DNA from: Planctomycetota bacterium
GTDB taxonomy: Bacteria; Planctomycetota; UBA1135; UBA2386
DNA: 56,141 bases
Direction: 5' to 3'
NCBI GenBank assembly: GCA_027621295.1
Contig: JAQCBR010000011.1
Span: 1-56,141, forward strand
Shown here: positions 31,955-41,205 of the stretch, one piece after another
How positions within the stretch are numbered: position 1 is the first letter of the stretch
Layout of the letters: the number at the start of each line of letters is the position of its first letter
Made by a program: the position numbers and the translations under genes
The notes under the pieces: generated by a model
Told to the model about the DNA's origin: nothing
The model's input: the letters and a program-made list of their open reading frames with translations, nothing else
Databases searched by the model: none

Positions 31955-33667
31955 ATGCCGATCCCTGTCTCCGGCCTCCTGGGGATTCTCGCCGTCGCAC
32001 TCGCTCCGGCCCTTCCGCATGGAGGGGCCGTCGAGCGTGCAGCTCCGAACGACACCGTTGCGCGGGGCCCACACGGCTGCGTCGTCGCGGCGGAGCCCTT
32101 GGCCGCGAGGATCGGGCTCGATGTCCTGAAGTCGGGCGGCAACGCGGTCGACGCCGCGGTCGCAACGGCGCTCGCGCTCGCGGTCACGCACCCGCAGGCG
32201 GGCAACCTGGGTGGTGGCGGCTTCATGGTGATCCGCTGGGCCGATGGGAAGACGGCGGCGCTGGACTTTCGCGAGCAGGCGCCATCCAGGGCCCACCGGG
32301 ACATGTACCGCCGTGAGGACGGCTCGATCGATCCGGAGCGCAGCCTCTGGGGAGCACTCGCCGGCGGAGTGCCCGGCAGTCCAGCCGGGCTCGTGCGCGC
32401 GCTGGAACGGTTCGGCTCGATGGAGCTGCCCGAGCTGGCGAAGCCCGCGATCGAGCTCGCGAGGGACGGATTCGAGGTCGACGGATTCCTCGCCGACGCG
32501 CTCGTCGCCAAGGTCGGGGTCCTGGGGCGCTTCGACAGCACCCGCCAGGTGTTCTTCCGTGAGGGCAGGACGATCCAGGCCGGAGAGCGCCTCGTGCAGA
32601 GTGATCTCGCGGACACGCTGTCGCGATTCGCGGCGAACGGCCTCGAGGGTTTCTACGGCGGTGAGACCGCCGCACGCTTCGGCGCGTTCATGGCCGAGCA
32701 CGGCGGTTGGATCACTCCCGACGACCTTGCCGCCTACGCGGTCGTCGACCGCGAAGTGCTGCGCGGTAGCTATCGCGGCTACGACGTGCTGACCATGCCG
32801 CCGGCATCGTCCGGTGGAGTCGCGCTGCTGCAGATGCTGAACATCCTCGAGGGTTTCGACCTCGCGGACTCCGGGTTCGGCTCGGCGAAGACGCTGCACT
32901 TGGTCGTCGAAGCCATGCGTCGCGCCTACGCGGACCGGGCCCGGTGGCTCGGCGACCCCGCGTACAGCGCTGTGCCGGTCGAGGGTCTGATCTCGCGCGA
33001 ATACGCGGCGAAGCTCCGTTCGACGATCGATCTCGGCAATCTGTCCCCGGTCGAGCCGGGTGTGCCGCCCGGCGCGCCCGAGGGCAAGGACACCACACAC
33101 TTCTCGGTCGTGGATGCGGCGGGCAACGCGGTGTCGTGCACGACCACCATCAACTCGACGTTCGGTTCGGGTCTGGTCGTCGGAGGGCTGGGATTCCTGC
33201 TCAACAACGAGATGGATGACTTCGCGGTCGCGCCGGGTGTGCCCAACCAGTTCGGGCTGATCGGCTACGACGCGAACGCGGTCGAGGCTGGCAAACGGCC
33301 GCTCTCGTCGATGACGCCGACCATCCTGGTCCGCGACGGTCAGGTGCGGTTCGTGCTCGGCAGCCCGGGCGGTGGACGGATCATCAACACGGTGCTGCAG
33401 GTGCTGATGAACGTCGTCGACCACCAGATGCCGCTCGTCGACGCGGTGCGGGCACCGCGGGTGCACCACCAGTGGCGACCCGAGCACCTGTCCTACGAGC
33501 GGAACGCGCTCAACCCGGACTCGCGCGCGCTCCTCGAGGCGATGGGGCACAGCTTCGCAGAGGGGGCGTCCTCGGTCGGTCGATGCCAGGCGATCGAGGT
33601 GCGGGCCGATGGCGTCCGGATCGGGGTTGCCGACCCGCGCTCGGGCGGGGCCGCGTTCGCGTGGTAG
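31955..33667 (+). CDS. ggt: Gamma-glutamyltransferase
   Basis: 570 residues, typical of bacterial GGT. The signal peptide MPIPVSGLLGILAVALAPALPHG directs it to the periplasm. Blocks: GCVVAAEPLAARIGLDVLKSGG, VTHPQAGNLGGGGFMVIRW, the autocleavage/nucleophile site GKDTTHFSVVD with T380 as the new N-terminal Thr after self-processing, STFGSGLVVGGLGFLLNNEM, and RPLSSMTPTILVRDG with the SSMTP gamma-glutamyl pocket. It hydrolyses or transfers the gamma-glutamyl group of glutathione and related peptides. It follows the NIL-domain protein by 94 bases. TAGGCT at 31886-31891 may be its -10 box. Confidence 0.96.
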   Translation: MPIPVSGLLGILAVALAPALPHGGAVERAAPNDTVARGPHGCVVAAEPLAARIGLDVLKSGGNAVDAAVATALALAVTHPQAGNLGGGGFMVIRWADGKTAALDFREQAPSRAHRDMYRREDGSIDPERSLWGALAGGVPGSPAGLVRALERFGSMELPELAKPAIELARDGFEVDGFLADALVAKVGVLGRFDSTRQVFFREGRTIQAGERLVQSDLADTLSRFAANGLEGFYGGETAARFGAFMAEHGGWITPDDLAAYAVVDREVLRGSYRGYDVLTMPPASSGGVALLQMLNILEGFDLADSGFGSAKTLHLVVEAMRRAYADRARWLGDPAYSAVPVEGLISREYAAKLRSTIDLGNLSPVEPGVPPGAPEGKDTTHFSVVDAAGNAVSCTTTINSTFGSGLVVGGLGFLLNNEMDDFAVAPGVPNQFGLIGYDANAVEAGKRPLSSMTPTILVRDGQVRFVLGSPGGGRIINTVLQVLMNVVDHQMPLVDAVRAPRVHHQWRPEHLSYERNALNPDSRALLEAMGHSFAEGASSVGRCQAIEVRADGVRIGVADPRSGGAAFAW

Positions 33668-33829
33668 CGCCGGTCTGCGCGCGGCGGGGAATCCTTGCGG
33701 CGGTGTGAGACGATCGAAACTCCGGAGGGGCAGTCAGGTTCGCCGCACAGCGGTTCCGCACCTGATGCGAGGGCGTCGGGTGACCGCACACGACCTCTGC
33801 AGCGGCGCACGCCGCAGGATCCTCCCGCG

Positions 33830-35527
33830 ATGAAGTCTCCTGCCCCCAGTCTCTCTCTCCTCTCGTTCAGCGGAATCGTGCTGGCGACGAGTTCGCTCCT
33901 CGCGCAGACCCCGCTCTACACCGTTCCGGGTCTGGTCGACGGAGACCGTGACGGGTTCCGTGTGACGTTCGTCGGCGACCTCGACGGCGACGGCTACACC
34001 GACTTCGCGGTGGGGGCGCCGTACGCAGACCTCTTCGGTTTCACCGACGCCGGTCGGCTCCGGCTCTACTCGGGGCGGACGGGCCTGCGCTACCGGCAGT
34101 TCCGCGGCGATCACGACCTGGACGAGTGCGGCTATGCGGTTGCCGGCATCGGTGACGTCGACGGCGATGGCCACGATGACGTCGCTTTCACGCAGCGGAA
34201 GGGCCGCCTCCGCTACTTCGGCGAGGTCTGGATCACCAGTGGCTACACCGGGCGGACGATCTTCCGGCTTTTCGGCGAGAGGAACGCCTACGACTACTAC
34301 GGCAACGCGCTGGCGGGGCTCGGAGACGTCGACGGCGACGGCTACGGCGACTTCGCGGTCGGCTCTCCGGGACGCGACGACGGCGGTCACAACGCGGGCC
34401 TCGTCGAGGTCTACTCCGGCAAGAAGCGCACGTTGATCTGGGCGTTGACCGGCTCGGCGCCTCTCGAGGACTTCGGAGCATCGCTCGCGGGCGTCGGCGA
34501 CGTGGATGGCGACGGCTACGGGGACCTCCTGGTCGGCGCGCCGCGCTACGACGTGCCGGGCAAGTCGGACGCGGGCCGTGCGTCCCTCCACTCGGGTCGC
34601 ACCGGTGCGGTGATCCGGACGTTCGACGGGTTCTTCTGGGCAGATCGGTTCGGAGCGTCGGTGGCCGGAGTCGGCGACATGGACGGCGACGGTATCCCGG
34701 ACGTGGCTGCGGGCTCGCCGTTCGCGGCGGGTGGCCTCGGACGTGCCCAGGTGTACTCCGCGGCGACGGGTGCTCTCCTCCACGACTTCGTCGGCAGCCA
34801 GGTCGGTGATCAGCTCGGTGCGTCTCTCGCCGGTGGTGGGGACGTCGACGGGGATGGCATCCCCGACGTGCTCGTCGGAGCCCCGGGGTTCGACGGCGCC
34901 GGCGGGGTCGACTGCGGATGCGCGTATCTGATCTCGGGCGCGACCGGGATTCCGGTCGTGCTGCTCGACGGCACCGCGCCGGGCGACGGCCGCGGCTTCG
35001 CGGTCGGGAGCGGCGGGGACGTCGATGCGGACGGCTACGCGGACTACATCGTCGGCGCGCCCTTCCAGGACCTGTCGGGCACCGATCTCGGCGTCGCCGA
35101 GGTCTTCGCCCCGGGCGGCGCGGGGACGCCCGGCCGGATCTACTACCTCGAGAAGGGTTGCCCGGGCAGCGACGGCAGCCAGCCGCGGATCGAACTCGTC
35201 GGGCGCCCGGTGCTCGGCTCGTCCTACGAGGCGATCCTGCGTGGGGGTCTCGGCGACAGCCCGGCGGTCCTGAATCTCGGGCCGGCGTCGACCACTCCGC
35301 TCGGCTCTCTCGCTCCGGACTGCGTGCTCTACACGCGCCCCTACGACCAGCATGGCGCGATGACCGATGCCGATGGGCTGGCGCGCGTGGTGCCGTTCGC
35401 GACGATCCCGGTGATCCCCGCGATCGTCGGCGTCGAGATCGTCCACCAGTGGATCGTCGTCGATCCGTGGAACAATCCGATCGGCGTGTCGGCATCCGAC
35501 GCGGGCATCGCGGTCATCGGGCAGTAG
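33830..35527 (+). CDS. Secreted seven-bladed FG-GAP propeller protein with shared C-terminal module
   Basis: 565 residues from ATG 33830 with signal peptide ending near SLLAQ. Seven FG-GAP repeats are visible, each with an EF-hand-like Ca2+ loop: DLDGDGYTD, DVDGDGHDD, DVDGDGYGD (twice), DMDGDGIPD, DVDGDGIPD and DVDADGYAD, followed by VGAP/VGSP-type turns. This makes a seven-bladed beta-propeller, as in integrin alpha chains. Residues about 438-565 form a separate beta-rich module starting GCPGSDGSQPRIELVG and ending SASDAGIAVIG, which resembles the C-terminus of the metalloprotease at 51380-54091. Likely a cell-surface or secreted adhesion or matrix protein. Confidence 0.9.
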   Translation: MKSPAPSLSLLSFSGIVLATSSLLAQTPLYTVPGLVDGDRDGFRVTFVGDLDGDGYTDFAVGAPYADLFGFTDAGRLRLYSGRTGLRYRQFRGDHDLDECGYAVAGIGDVDGDGHDDVAFTQRKGRLRYFGEVWITSGYTGRTIFRLFGERNAYDYYGNALAGLGDVDGDGYGDFAVGSPGRDDGGHNAGLVEVYSGKKRTLIWALTGSAPLEDFGASLAGVGDVDGDGYGDLLVGAPRYDVPGKSDAGRASLHSGRTGAVIRTFDGFFWADRFGASVAGVGDMDGDGIPDVAAGSPFAAGGLGRAQVYSAATGALLHDFVGSQVGDQLGASLAGGGDVDGDGIPDVLVGAPGFDGAGGVDCGCAYLISGATGIPVVLLDGTAPGDGRGFAVGSGGDVDADGYADYIVGAPFQDLSGTDLGVAEVFAPGGAGTPGRIYYLEKGCPGSDGSQPRIELVGRPVLGSSYEAILRGGLGDSPAVLNLGPASTTPLGSLAPDCVLYTRPYDQHGAMTDADGLARVVPFATIPVIPAIVGVEIVHQWIVVDPWNNPIGVSASDAGIAVIGQ

Positions 35528-35568
35528 GCCCGACGAGTTCGCTCGATCCACGGGCTGGGCGGAGGGCG

Positions 35569-35574
35569 TATCCT
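35569..35574 (+). promoter_or_regulatory. Candidate -10 box of the RsmB-like gene
   Basis: TATCCT ends 7 bases before ATG 35582, the same hexamer and nearly the same distance as for the ArsR-methyltransferase gene. No -35 match is convincing. It predicts a transcript with almost no leader. Confidence 0.45.
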
Positions 35575-35581
35575 CTGCGCG

Positions 35582-36874
35582 ATGCTGGAGCCGATCGAGG
35601 CCTGCTGGATCGAGGTCGAGAGACGCACGGCGAGCGGTCGGGCGTCCCTGCACGACGTCCTCCGGGACGTGGTCGTGGAGCAGGGTTTGAACGACCGCCA
35701 GCGTCGTCGTCTCCGCGCGCTGCATCGCGCAGGCGTCGAGCATCGCGCGGCCGTCCGTTCCGCGCTGGACGCGGCGACACCGAACGGTGTTGCACGCCCC
35801 CTCGTGGATCTGGTCCGCGCCGTCGTCGTCCGGGTGCTCGCGGGTGATCTCGGCCCGGGCGACGCGTCCCGTCGTCTGCCGTGGGTCGACTGGGCGAAGG
35901 TGCGGACCCTTCCGCAGCAGGTCGGTGCTGATCTCGACGAGGATGGTCGCATCGCGGCGCGGACCAGCCTTCCCCGGGAGGTCGTCGCGCGCCTGCGGCG
36001 CGCGTTCGGCGACGATGCCAGCGAGATCGCGGAGGGGCTGTGCGGGACAGCTCCGCTCTTCCTGCGCACGAATCCTCGCTTCGGCGACCTCGAGACCATC
36101 CAGGCGGAGCTCGCGTCCGAGGGCGTCGACACCCGCGCCGTCGAGTGGTCGGCCGGTGCACTCGAGGTGCTCGGGCGGCCGGCGCTGTTCCGGACACGCG
36201 CCCATCGCCGAGGCGTGTTCGAGGTCCAGGACGCCGCGAGTCAGCTCGTCGCCCGCTTGGTCGCACCTCCCGAGGAGGGACGCGTTTTCGACGCCTGCGC
36301 GGGTGCAGGAGGGAAGACCGTGGCCCTGCTCGGGGCATGGCCGTCGATCGAACTCCTGTCGGTCGACGTCGATCGTGAGCGGCTCGCGACCCTGGGGCGG
36401 CGCGTGCGGCGCGGTGGCCACCGGATGCCCCGGGTTCTCCGGGTCGCGGCCGACGAGTGGCCAGCGGACGTGGACGAGTTCGCCCGTAGCGCCGACAGGA
36501 TCCTGCTCGATGCGCCTTGTTCGGGGATGGGCTCGTTGAGGCGTCACCCCGAGCTGCGCGAACGGTGGACGGCGTCGGGGCATGCGAAGACGCTGCACAT
36601 CCAGCGAGACCTGCTGACCCGGGCCACGCGCGTGCTCCGCCCCGGGGGACGCGTGGTGTACGCGACCTGCAGCGTCCTTCCCGACGAGAACGAGGAGCAG
36701 ATCCAGGCGGTGCTGGCCGACGACCAGGACCTGGAGGTCATCCCTGCTCGTGACGTCCTGGGCGACGCCGCTCGCCCCGCGCTCGGCGACGACGGCGTCT
36801 ACGTCCGCACCTTTCCGCACCGCCTGGGCGCCGACGGCTTCTTCGCTGCCGTGCTCACGCGGCGATCGCGCTGA
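35582..36874 (+). CDS. RsmB-like 16S rRNA (cytosine-5) methyltransferase
   Basis: 430 residues. The N-terminal ~140 residues are helical and NusB-like (RQRRRLRALHRAGVEHRAAV), followed by a short linker and the Rossmann methyltransferase: AASQLVARLVAPPEEGRVFDA, CAGAGGKTVALLGAW (motif I), LLSVDVDRERLATL, RILLDAPCSGMGSLRRHPEL with motif IV Cys, and VYATCSVLPDENEEQI with the catalytic motif VI Cys. This is the RsmB/Fmu group that methylates C967 (E. coli numbering) of 16S rRNA. The FG-GAP gene ends 54 bases upstream. It converges on the galactokinase-like gene, 16 bases apart. Confidence 0.92.
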   Translation: MLEPIEACWIEVERRTASGRASLHDVLRDVVVEQGLNDRQRRRLRALHRAGVEHRAAVRSALDAATPNGVARPLVDLVRAVVVRVLAGDLGPGDASRRLPWVDWAKVRTLPQQVGADLDEDGRIAARTSLPREVVARLRRAFGDDASEIAEGLCGTAPLFLRTNPRFGDLETIQAELASEGVDTRAVEWSAGALEVLGRPALFRTRAHRRGVFEVQDAASQLVARLVAPPEEGRVFDACAGAGGKTVALLGAWPSIELLSVDVDRERLATLGRRVRRGGHRMPRVLRVAADEWPADVDEFARSADRILLDAPCSGMGSLRRHPELRERWTASGHAKTLHIQRDLLTRATRVLRPGGRVVYATCSVLPDENEEQIQAVLADDQDLEVIPARDVLGDAARPALGDDGVYVRTFPHRLGADGFFAAVLTRRSR

Positions 36875-36890
36875 CGCGCGACGTCGGGGG

Positions 36891-38120
36891 TCACGGCACT
36901 GCGTCGAGGACGGCGACTCCGTCCACGATCGACAGTTCGTGGACGGCGTAGTCGTCGGCCAGTTCCGGATGACGGAGCGGGAACGCCCGGGCCACGGCGG
37001 CCCGGACGGCCGCGACGGCGTCGAGTGCGACGATCGCTCCGGATGCGCCCTTGTCGCCGCCACCGAGCATGCGCTCGCCGTAGACGTCGGGGATGCGGCG
37101 GACGATGTCGCACATCGACTCGAGTTCGGGACCGGAGATGCGGTAGAGGTCGCGAAGCCCGAATCCATCGGCACGGAACACGGCGCCGATCCCTGGCACG
37201 TCACCTCGCCGCCAGCACGAGAGGAGCTCCTGGAACCGCCCCTGGGCCTCGAACAGATACCGGAGTCGGTCGACCAGCTCCGGGCGGGTCGGCTGGAACC
37301 GCTTCCGGATCGCTTCGAACATCGGCTCGGTGCGGACGTCGGCGAGCGAGTCGATCGCGAAGCCGGCGTCGCGCGCGAGTGCGAGCAGCTCCTCGCACTC
37401 GGCGCGTCGGACCGAGTAGGTCGAATGCTCGAGCCCGGGACGGACGGTCCCGGTGTCGAGCGCGAGGAGTCGGAATTCGGCCGCGCCGTCACCGAGCGGG
37501 ACGTGTTCGATCGCGCCGGTCGAAGGGTCGACGTGGGTCCCGTGTCCGGCCCTCGCGAACACGATCATCGTCTGGTCGAGACTTCCGCAGGGTGAGCCGA
37601 CGTGGACGTTCTCGATCGCCTGGGCGAGCCGCACGGTGCGTTGGTCTCGCGCGGCGGTGCAGCCGTTCACCTCGCTCAGCGTCATGACCAGGTTCACGCA
37701 GAGCGATGCAGAACGGGACATCCCGCCGCCCGGGATGTCGCTGTGGATCGCGATGTCGACGCCCTGACTGACCGGCTGCCCTTCGGCGGCGAGCACGTGC
37801 AGCGCTCCGGCCGCGTAGCGGGCCCAGCCGCGCAGGGCGCAGACGTCCGGGAGATGCAGCGGGTCGAGGTCGACCAGCCCCTCGTCCTCGAAGCTCGAGC
37901 TGACGAGCCGGACGCGGCCAGAGGGGTTCGGGCGGGCAGCCAGCCACAGGAAGCGGTCGGTCCCGACCCCGAACAGCTCGGTGCCGTTGTAATCGCCGTG
38001 CTCCACACCGAAACAGAAGCGCGACGAGGTGCGTCGCACGCGCGCCTCACGGAGGTCCATGCCATGCCGCGCGGCAAGTCCGCGGAGCGCAGTCAGGGCC
38101 TCTTCGTCACGTTTCGACAT
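36891..38120 (-). CDS. Galactokinase-family GHMP kinase
   Basis: 409 residues from ATG 38120 (MSKRDEEALTALRGLAA). Galactokinase motifs: FGVEHGDYNGTELFGVGTDR (residues 37-56, matching GEHTDYNGG), IPGGGMSRSASL (ATP loop, in place of GxGLSSSA), SPCGSLDQTMIVF with the catalytic Asp D182, DTGTVRPGLEHSTYSVRRAE, and MLGGGDKGASGAIVAL (motif 3). Catalytic residues look intact, but the ATP loop has M-S-R where S-S-S is usual. It phosphorylates galactose or a related sugar at C1. It is divergent from lutABC across 142 bases and is not part of a gal operon, so the natural substrate may differ. Confidence 0.82.
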   Translation of the reverse strand: MSKRDEEALTALRGLAARHGMDLREARVRRTSSRFCFGVEHGDYNGTELFGVGTDRFLWLAARPNPSGRVRLVSSSFEDEGLVDLDPLHLPDVCALRGWARYAAGALHVLAAEGQPVSQGVDIAIHSDIPGGGMSRSASLCVNLVMTLSEVNGCTAARDQRTVRLAQAIENVHVGSPCGSLDQTMIVFARAGHGTHVDPSTGAIEHVPLGDGAAEFRLLALDTGTVRPGLEHSTYSVRRAECEELLALARDAGFAIDSLADVRTEPMFEAIRKRFQPTRPELVDRLRYLFEAQGRFQELLSCWRRGDVPGIGAVFRADGFGLRDLYRISGPELESMCDIVRRIPDVYGERMLGGGDKGASGAIVALDAVAAVRAAVARAFPLRHPELADDYAVHELSIVDGVAVLDAVP

Positions 38121-38262
38121 GCCGCGGGGATCATGCTCGGCCAGGGCCTGGGGTTCCACCGCGAGGATGGGGCGCGGCTGCGGTTCGGCCCCGCCTATCC
38201 GCCGGCCGTGCGGTCCGTGTGTGGGCTCGCATCCTGGATGTTGCTCGGCGAAGATCGCCGCC

Positions 38263-39000
38263 GTGCGAGTCGCTCTGCTAGTCACTTGTCTCGTCGACCA
38301 GATCGGCCCCGAGGTGGGCATGGCGACGGTCTCCGTGCTCGAGAAGGCGGGCTGTGAGGTGGTGTTCGAGCCGGGTCAGACCTGCTGCGGCCAGCCTGCC
38401 TACAACTCTGGGCATCGGGACCACGCGCGTGGCTGCGCCGAGGCCTACATCGAGAGCTTCGAGCGGTCGGGCTGTGAGGTGGCGGTCTCGCCGTCCGGGT
38501 CCTGCGCTGCGATGGTCCACCACTTCCCGCGGCTCTTCGAGGACGACCCGGCGTGGCGAGCGCGAGCCGAGGCGATGGCGCACGCCACGCACGAGCTCTC
38601 GGTCTTCCTCGTCGACGTGCTCGGCAAGGTCGACCTCGGCGCGAGCTGGTCCGGCCGGGTGACCTGGCACGACGCGTGCCACGGCCTCCGCGAGCTCGGG
38701 ATCAGGGATCAACCCCGCCAGCTCCTGCAGGCCGTGCGCGGGCTCGAGCTCGTCGAGCTCGGCGACTCGGACGCGTGCTGCGGATTCGGGGGGACGTTCG
38801 CGGTCAAGTATCCGGAGGTCTCGGTGTCGATCACCGACCGCAAGTGCGCGCGGATCGCCGCGACGGGAGCGGATGTGGTGGTCAGCGGCGACCTCTCCTG
38901 TCTGATGCAGATCGGAGGGCGGCTGTCCAGACAGGGGTCCCCGACCCGTGTCCGCCACCTCGCGGAGATCCTCGCGGCGACCGGGGAGTCGGAGTCGTGA
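38263..39000 (+). CDS. lutA: Lactate utilization protein A
   Basis: 245 residues from GTG 38263 (VRVALLVTCLVDQIGPEVGM). Two CCG-type cysteine motifs (PGQTCCGQPAYNSGHRD and DSDACCGFGGTFAVKYPEVS) define the CCG/LutA family that binds an Fe-S cluster or heterodisulfide-reductase-like cofactor. SGSCAAMVHHFPRLF and WHDACHGLRELGI are further family blocks. Together with LutB and LutC it oxidises L-lactate to pyruvate and feeds electrons to the respiratory chain. It overlaps lutB by 4 bases (GTGA). No lutR regulator or lactate permease is adjacent. Confidence 0.94.
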   Translation: MRVALLVTCLVDQIGPEVGMATVSVLEKAGCEVVFEPGQTCCGQPAYNSGHRDHARGCAEAYIESFERSGCEVAVSPSGSCAAMVHHFPRLFEDDPAWRARAEAMAHATHELSVFLVDVLGKVDLGASWSGRVTWHDACHGLRELGIRDQPRQLLQAVRGLELVELGDSDACCGFGGTFAVKYPEVSVSITDRKCARIAATGADVVVSGDLSCLMQIGGRLSRQGSPTRVRHLAEILAATGESES

Positions 39001-40493
39001 GCGGCGGCGCGCACCTTCCGATGGAGTCCTTCCCGGCGAACGCCCGGGACGCGCTCCGCGACGCCGAGCTCGGTCGGGCGCTGGACAACATGGCGGAGAC
39101 GATCGGTCAGCGGCGGCGGACCGCCGTCGCGACCATCGGCCCGGAGTCCTGGGAGGCCCTCCGCACCCACGCGAGGGCGATCAAGGACGCGACCCTGGCC
39201 CGTCTCGACGTCTACCTGGAGGAGTTCGTCCGGAACGCCGAGGCCCGTGGCACCAAGGTCCACTGGGCACGCGATGCGAACGAGGCCTGCGAGCTGATCG
39301 CCGGACTCGCGGAGGCCCACGGCGCCCGGACCGTCGTCAAGAGCAAGTCGATGACGTCCGAGGAGATCCGGCTCGGGGACCGGCTCGAAGGCGGCGGCCT
39401 CCGGTCCGTCGAGACGGACCTCGGAGAGTGGATCGTGCAGATCGCGGGCGAGGTCCCGTCGCACATCATCGTGCCGGCGATCCACAAGACGAAGGAGGGC
39501 ATCGCGCGGCTGTTCCACGACAAGGTGGGCACTGCGGCCGACGCGGATGCGGAGGCGCTGACCGCTGCGGCCCGCGAAGTCTTGCGGGACGCCTTCGCCG
39601 AGGCCGAGGTCGGGATCAGCGGGGTCAACTTCGCGGTCGCGGAGACGGGGACGTTCCTGATCCTCGAGAACGAAGGCAACGCACGGCTGACCACGTCGCT
39701 GCCCAAGGTGCACATCGCGCTGATGGGGATCGAGAAGGTGATCCCGCGGTTCGAGGACCTCGGCGTGTTCCTTCAGCTGCTGCCGCGCTCCGGCACCGGG
39801 CAACACCTGACGACCTACCAGACGCTGATCACGGGGCCGAAGAGCGACCCGGACGCGGAGGGGCCGGAAGAGGTGCACATCGTTCTCCTCGACAACGGGA
39901 GATCCCGGTTCCTGTCCCGCGAGGTCACGCGGCAGAGCCTCGCGTGCATCCGCTGCGGTGCCTGCCTCAACGTGTGTCCCGTCTACCAGTCGGTCGGTGG
40001 GCACGCCTACGGTTCGGTCTACCCGGGACCGATCGGTGCGGTCATCACTCCACAGCTGTCCGGCATCGGCAAGGCCCAGCATCTCCCGTTCGCGTCGAGC
40101 CTCTGCGGTGCCTGCCGTGAGGTGTGTCCGGTGCGGATCGACATCCCCGGTCTGCTGCTCGATCTCCGGTCGCAGGTGGTCGAGGAGGGCAAGGAGCCGG
40201 GCTCCGGTGCGGTCCGCGTGCCGGGATCGACGCCGCCCGGGCCGCGTCGGGCGGAGCGCGTGGCCTTCGCGTTCTGGGCGTTCGTGGTTGGGGGGCCGCG
40301 CCGGTTCGCGTGGGCGGGAAGGTTGGGCCGTCTGGGCCAACGCCTGATCGCACGTGGCGGCCGGATCGGGCGTGTGGGAGGTCTGCTCGGCCGTCTCGCG
40401 CCACCGCTCGCCGCTTGGACGGAGGCGAGGGACGCGCGGCCGCTCGCGCGGCGGTCGTTCCGAGAGGAGTTCCGACGGAGGCAGGGTCGATGA
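38997..40493 (+). CDS. lutB: Lactate utilization iron-sulfur protein B
   Basis: 498 residues from GTG 38997. The LUD domain shows RTVVKSKSMTSEEIRLGDRL, DLGEWIVQIAGEVPSHII, FAVAETGTFLILENEGNARL and IEKVIPRFEDLGVFLQLLP. Then come two 4Fe-4S-type motifs, CIRCGACLNVCP (near 319-330) and CGACREVCP, as in LutB. The C-terminal ~110 residues are Arg/Gly-rich with a hydrophobic stretch (AFAFWAFVVGGPRRFAW), a known LutB extension (DUF3390-like). It is the middle subunit of the LutABC complex. It overlaps lutA (GTGA) and lutC (ATGA), so all three are translated together. Confidence 0.95.
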   Translation: MSGGAHLPMESFPANARDALRDAELGRALDNMAETIGQRRRTAVATIGPESWEALRTHARAIKDATLARLDVYLEEFVRNAEARGTKVHWARDANEACELIAGLAEAHGARTVVKSKSMTSEEIRLGDRLEGGGLRSVETDLGEWIVQIAGEVPSHIIVPAIHKTKEGIARLFHDKVGTAADADAEALTAAAREVLRDAFAEAEVGISGVNFAVAETGTFLILENEGNARLTTSLPKVHIALMGIEKVIPRFEDLGVFLQLLPRSGTGQHLTTYQTLITGPKSDPDAEGPEEVHIVLLDNGRSRFLSREVTRQSLACIRCGACLNVCPVYQSVGGHAYGSVYPGPIGAVITPQLSGIGKAQHLPFASSLCGACREVCPVRIDIPGLLLDLRSQVVEEGKEPGSGAVRVPGSTPPGPRRAERVAFAFWAFVVGGPRRFAWAGRLGRLGQRLIARGGRIGRVGGLLGRLAPPLAAWTEARDARPLARRSFREEFRRRQGR

Positions 40494-41164
40494 AGAACGC
40501 CGCGAGACAGAGCGTGATGGGTGCGATCCGTCACCACCTGGCGACCGCGCGCGCGCATGAGACGCTGCCGCCGGACCGGGATGCACTGCCGGACGCTCCC
40601 GAAGCCCTTCCCGCGGTCGAGGGCGTCGAAGCCTGCGTCGAACGCTTCGCCGAGCGCCTGGGTGCGGTCGGTGGACGCGCGTGGCGGGTTCGAGGCCGAG
40701 AGGGAGCGGTCGAGGCGGTCGTATCGATCCTGACCGAAGCCGACGTGCGGCGGCTGGCGACTTCGGACGCTTCCCTCGTCGGTGCCGTGCTGCCGGATGT
40801 CCTCGCACAGGTCGACGGACTCGAACTCGTGGATCGGCGGGATCGCCAGGCCCTGTTCGCGGCCGGAGCCGGGCTCTCGTCAGGCCAGTGGGCGATCGCC
40901 GAGACCGGGAGTCTCGTCCTGGTGTCCTCGGAAGAGCAGCACCGACTCGTCTCGCTCGTGCCGCCACTCCACATCGCCATCGTGCCGACCACGGCGCTCC
41001 TGCCGACCATGGCCGAAGGGCTCCGAAGGGTGGGTTCGAGCGGTCCTGCCTCGACGATCACCTGGATCACGGGCCCGTCCCGCACGGCCGACATCGAGCT
41101 GACGCTCGTCGTCGGCGTCCATGGGCCGCGCCACCTGCACGTGGTCCTGGTCGACGACGAGTGA
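40490..41164 (+). CDS. lutC: Lactate utilization protein C
   Basis: 224 residues from ATG 40490, with GGAGG 10 bases upstream and a 4-base overlap with lutB. A single LUD domain: AGLSSGQWAIAETGSLVLVS, HRLVSLVPPLHIAIVP, STITWITGPSRTADIELTLV and GVHGPRHLHVVLVDDE are the family's signature blocks. It forms the third subunit of the lactate oxidation complex. The operon ends here; GACCC/GGGTC with a 5-base loop at 41168-41182 is a weak hairpin between this gene and the converging aldo/keto reductase. Confidence 0.95.
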   Translation: MKNAARQSVMGAIRHHLATARAHETLPPDRDALPDAPEALPAVEGVEACVERFAERLGAVGGRAWRVRGREGAVEAVVSILTEADVRRLATSDASLVGAVLPDVLAQVDGLELVDRRDRQALFAAGAGLSSGQWAIAETGSLVLVSSEEQHRLVSLVPPLHIAIVPTTALLPTMAEGLRRVGSSGPASTITWITGPSRTADIELTLVVGVHGPRHLHVVLVDDE

Positions 41165-41205
41165 CGTGACCCGGCTCGGGTCGGCCCAGCGTCGGCCCGG
41201 TGGGG

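Noticed and set aside
33734-37492. Very long open frame (about 1,250 codons) on the minus strand
   Set aside because: It lies antisense to the FG-GAP and RsmB-like genes and the galactokinase end. Its translation is Arg/Asp/His-rich with no known motif; high GC leaves antisense frames open by chance.
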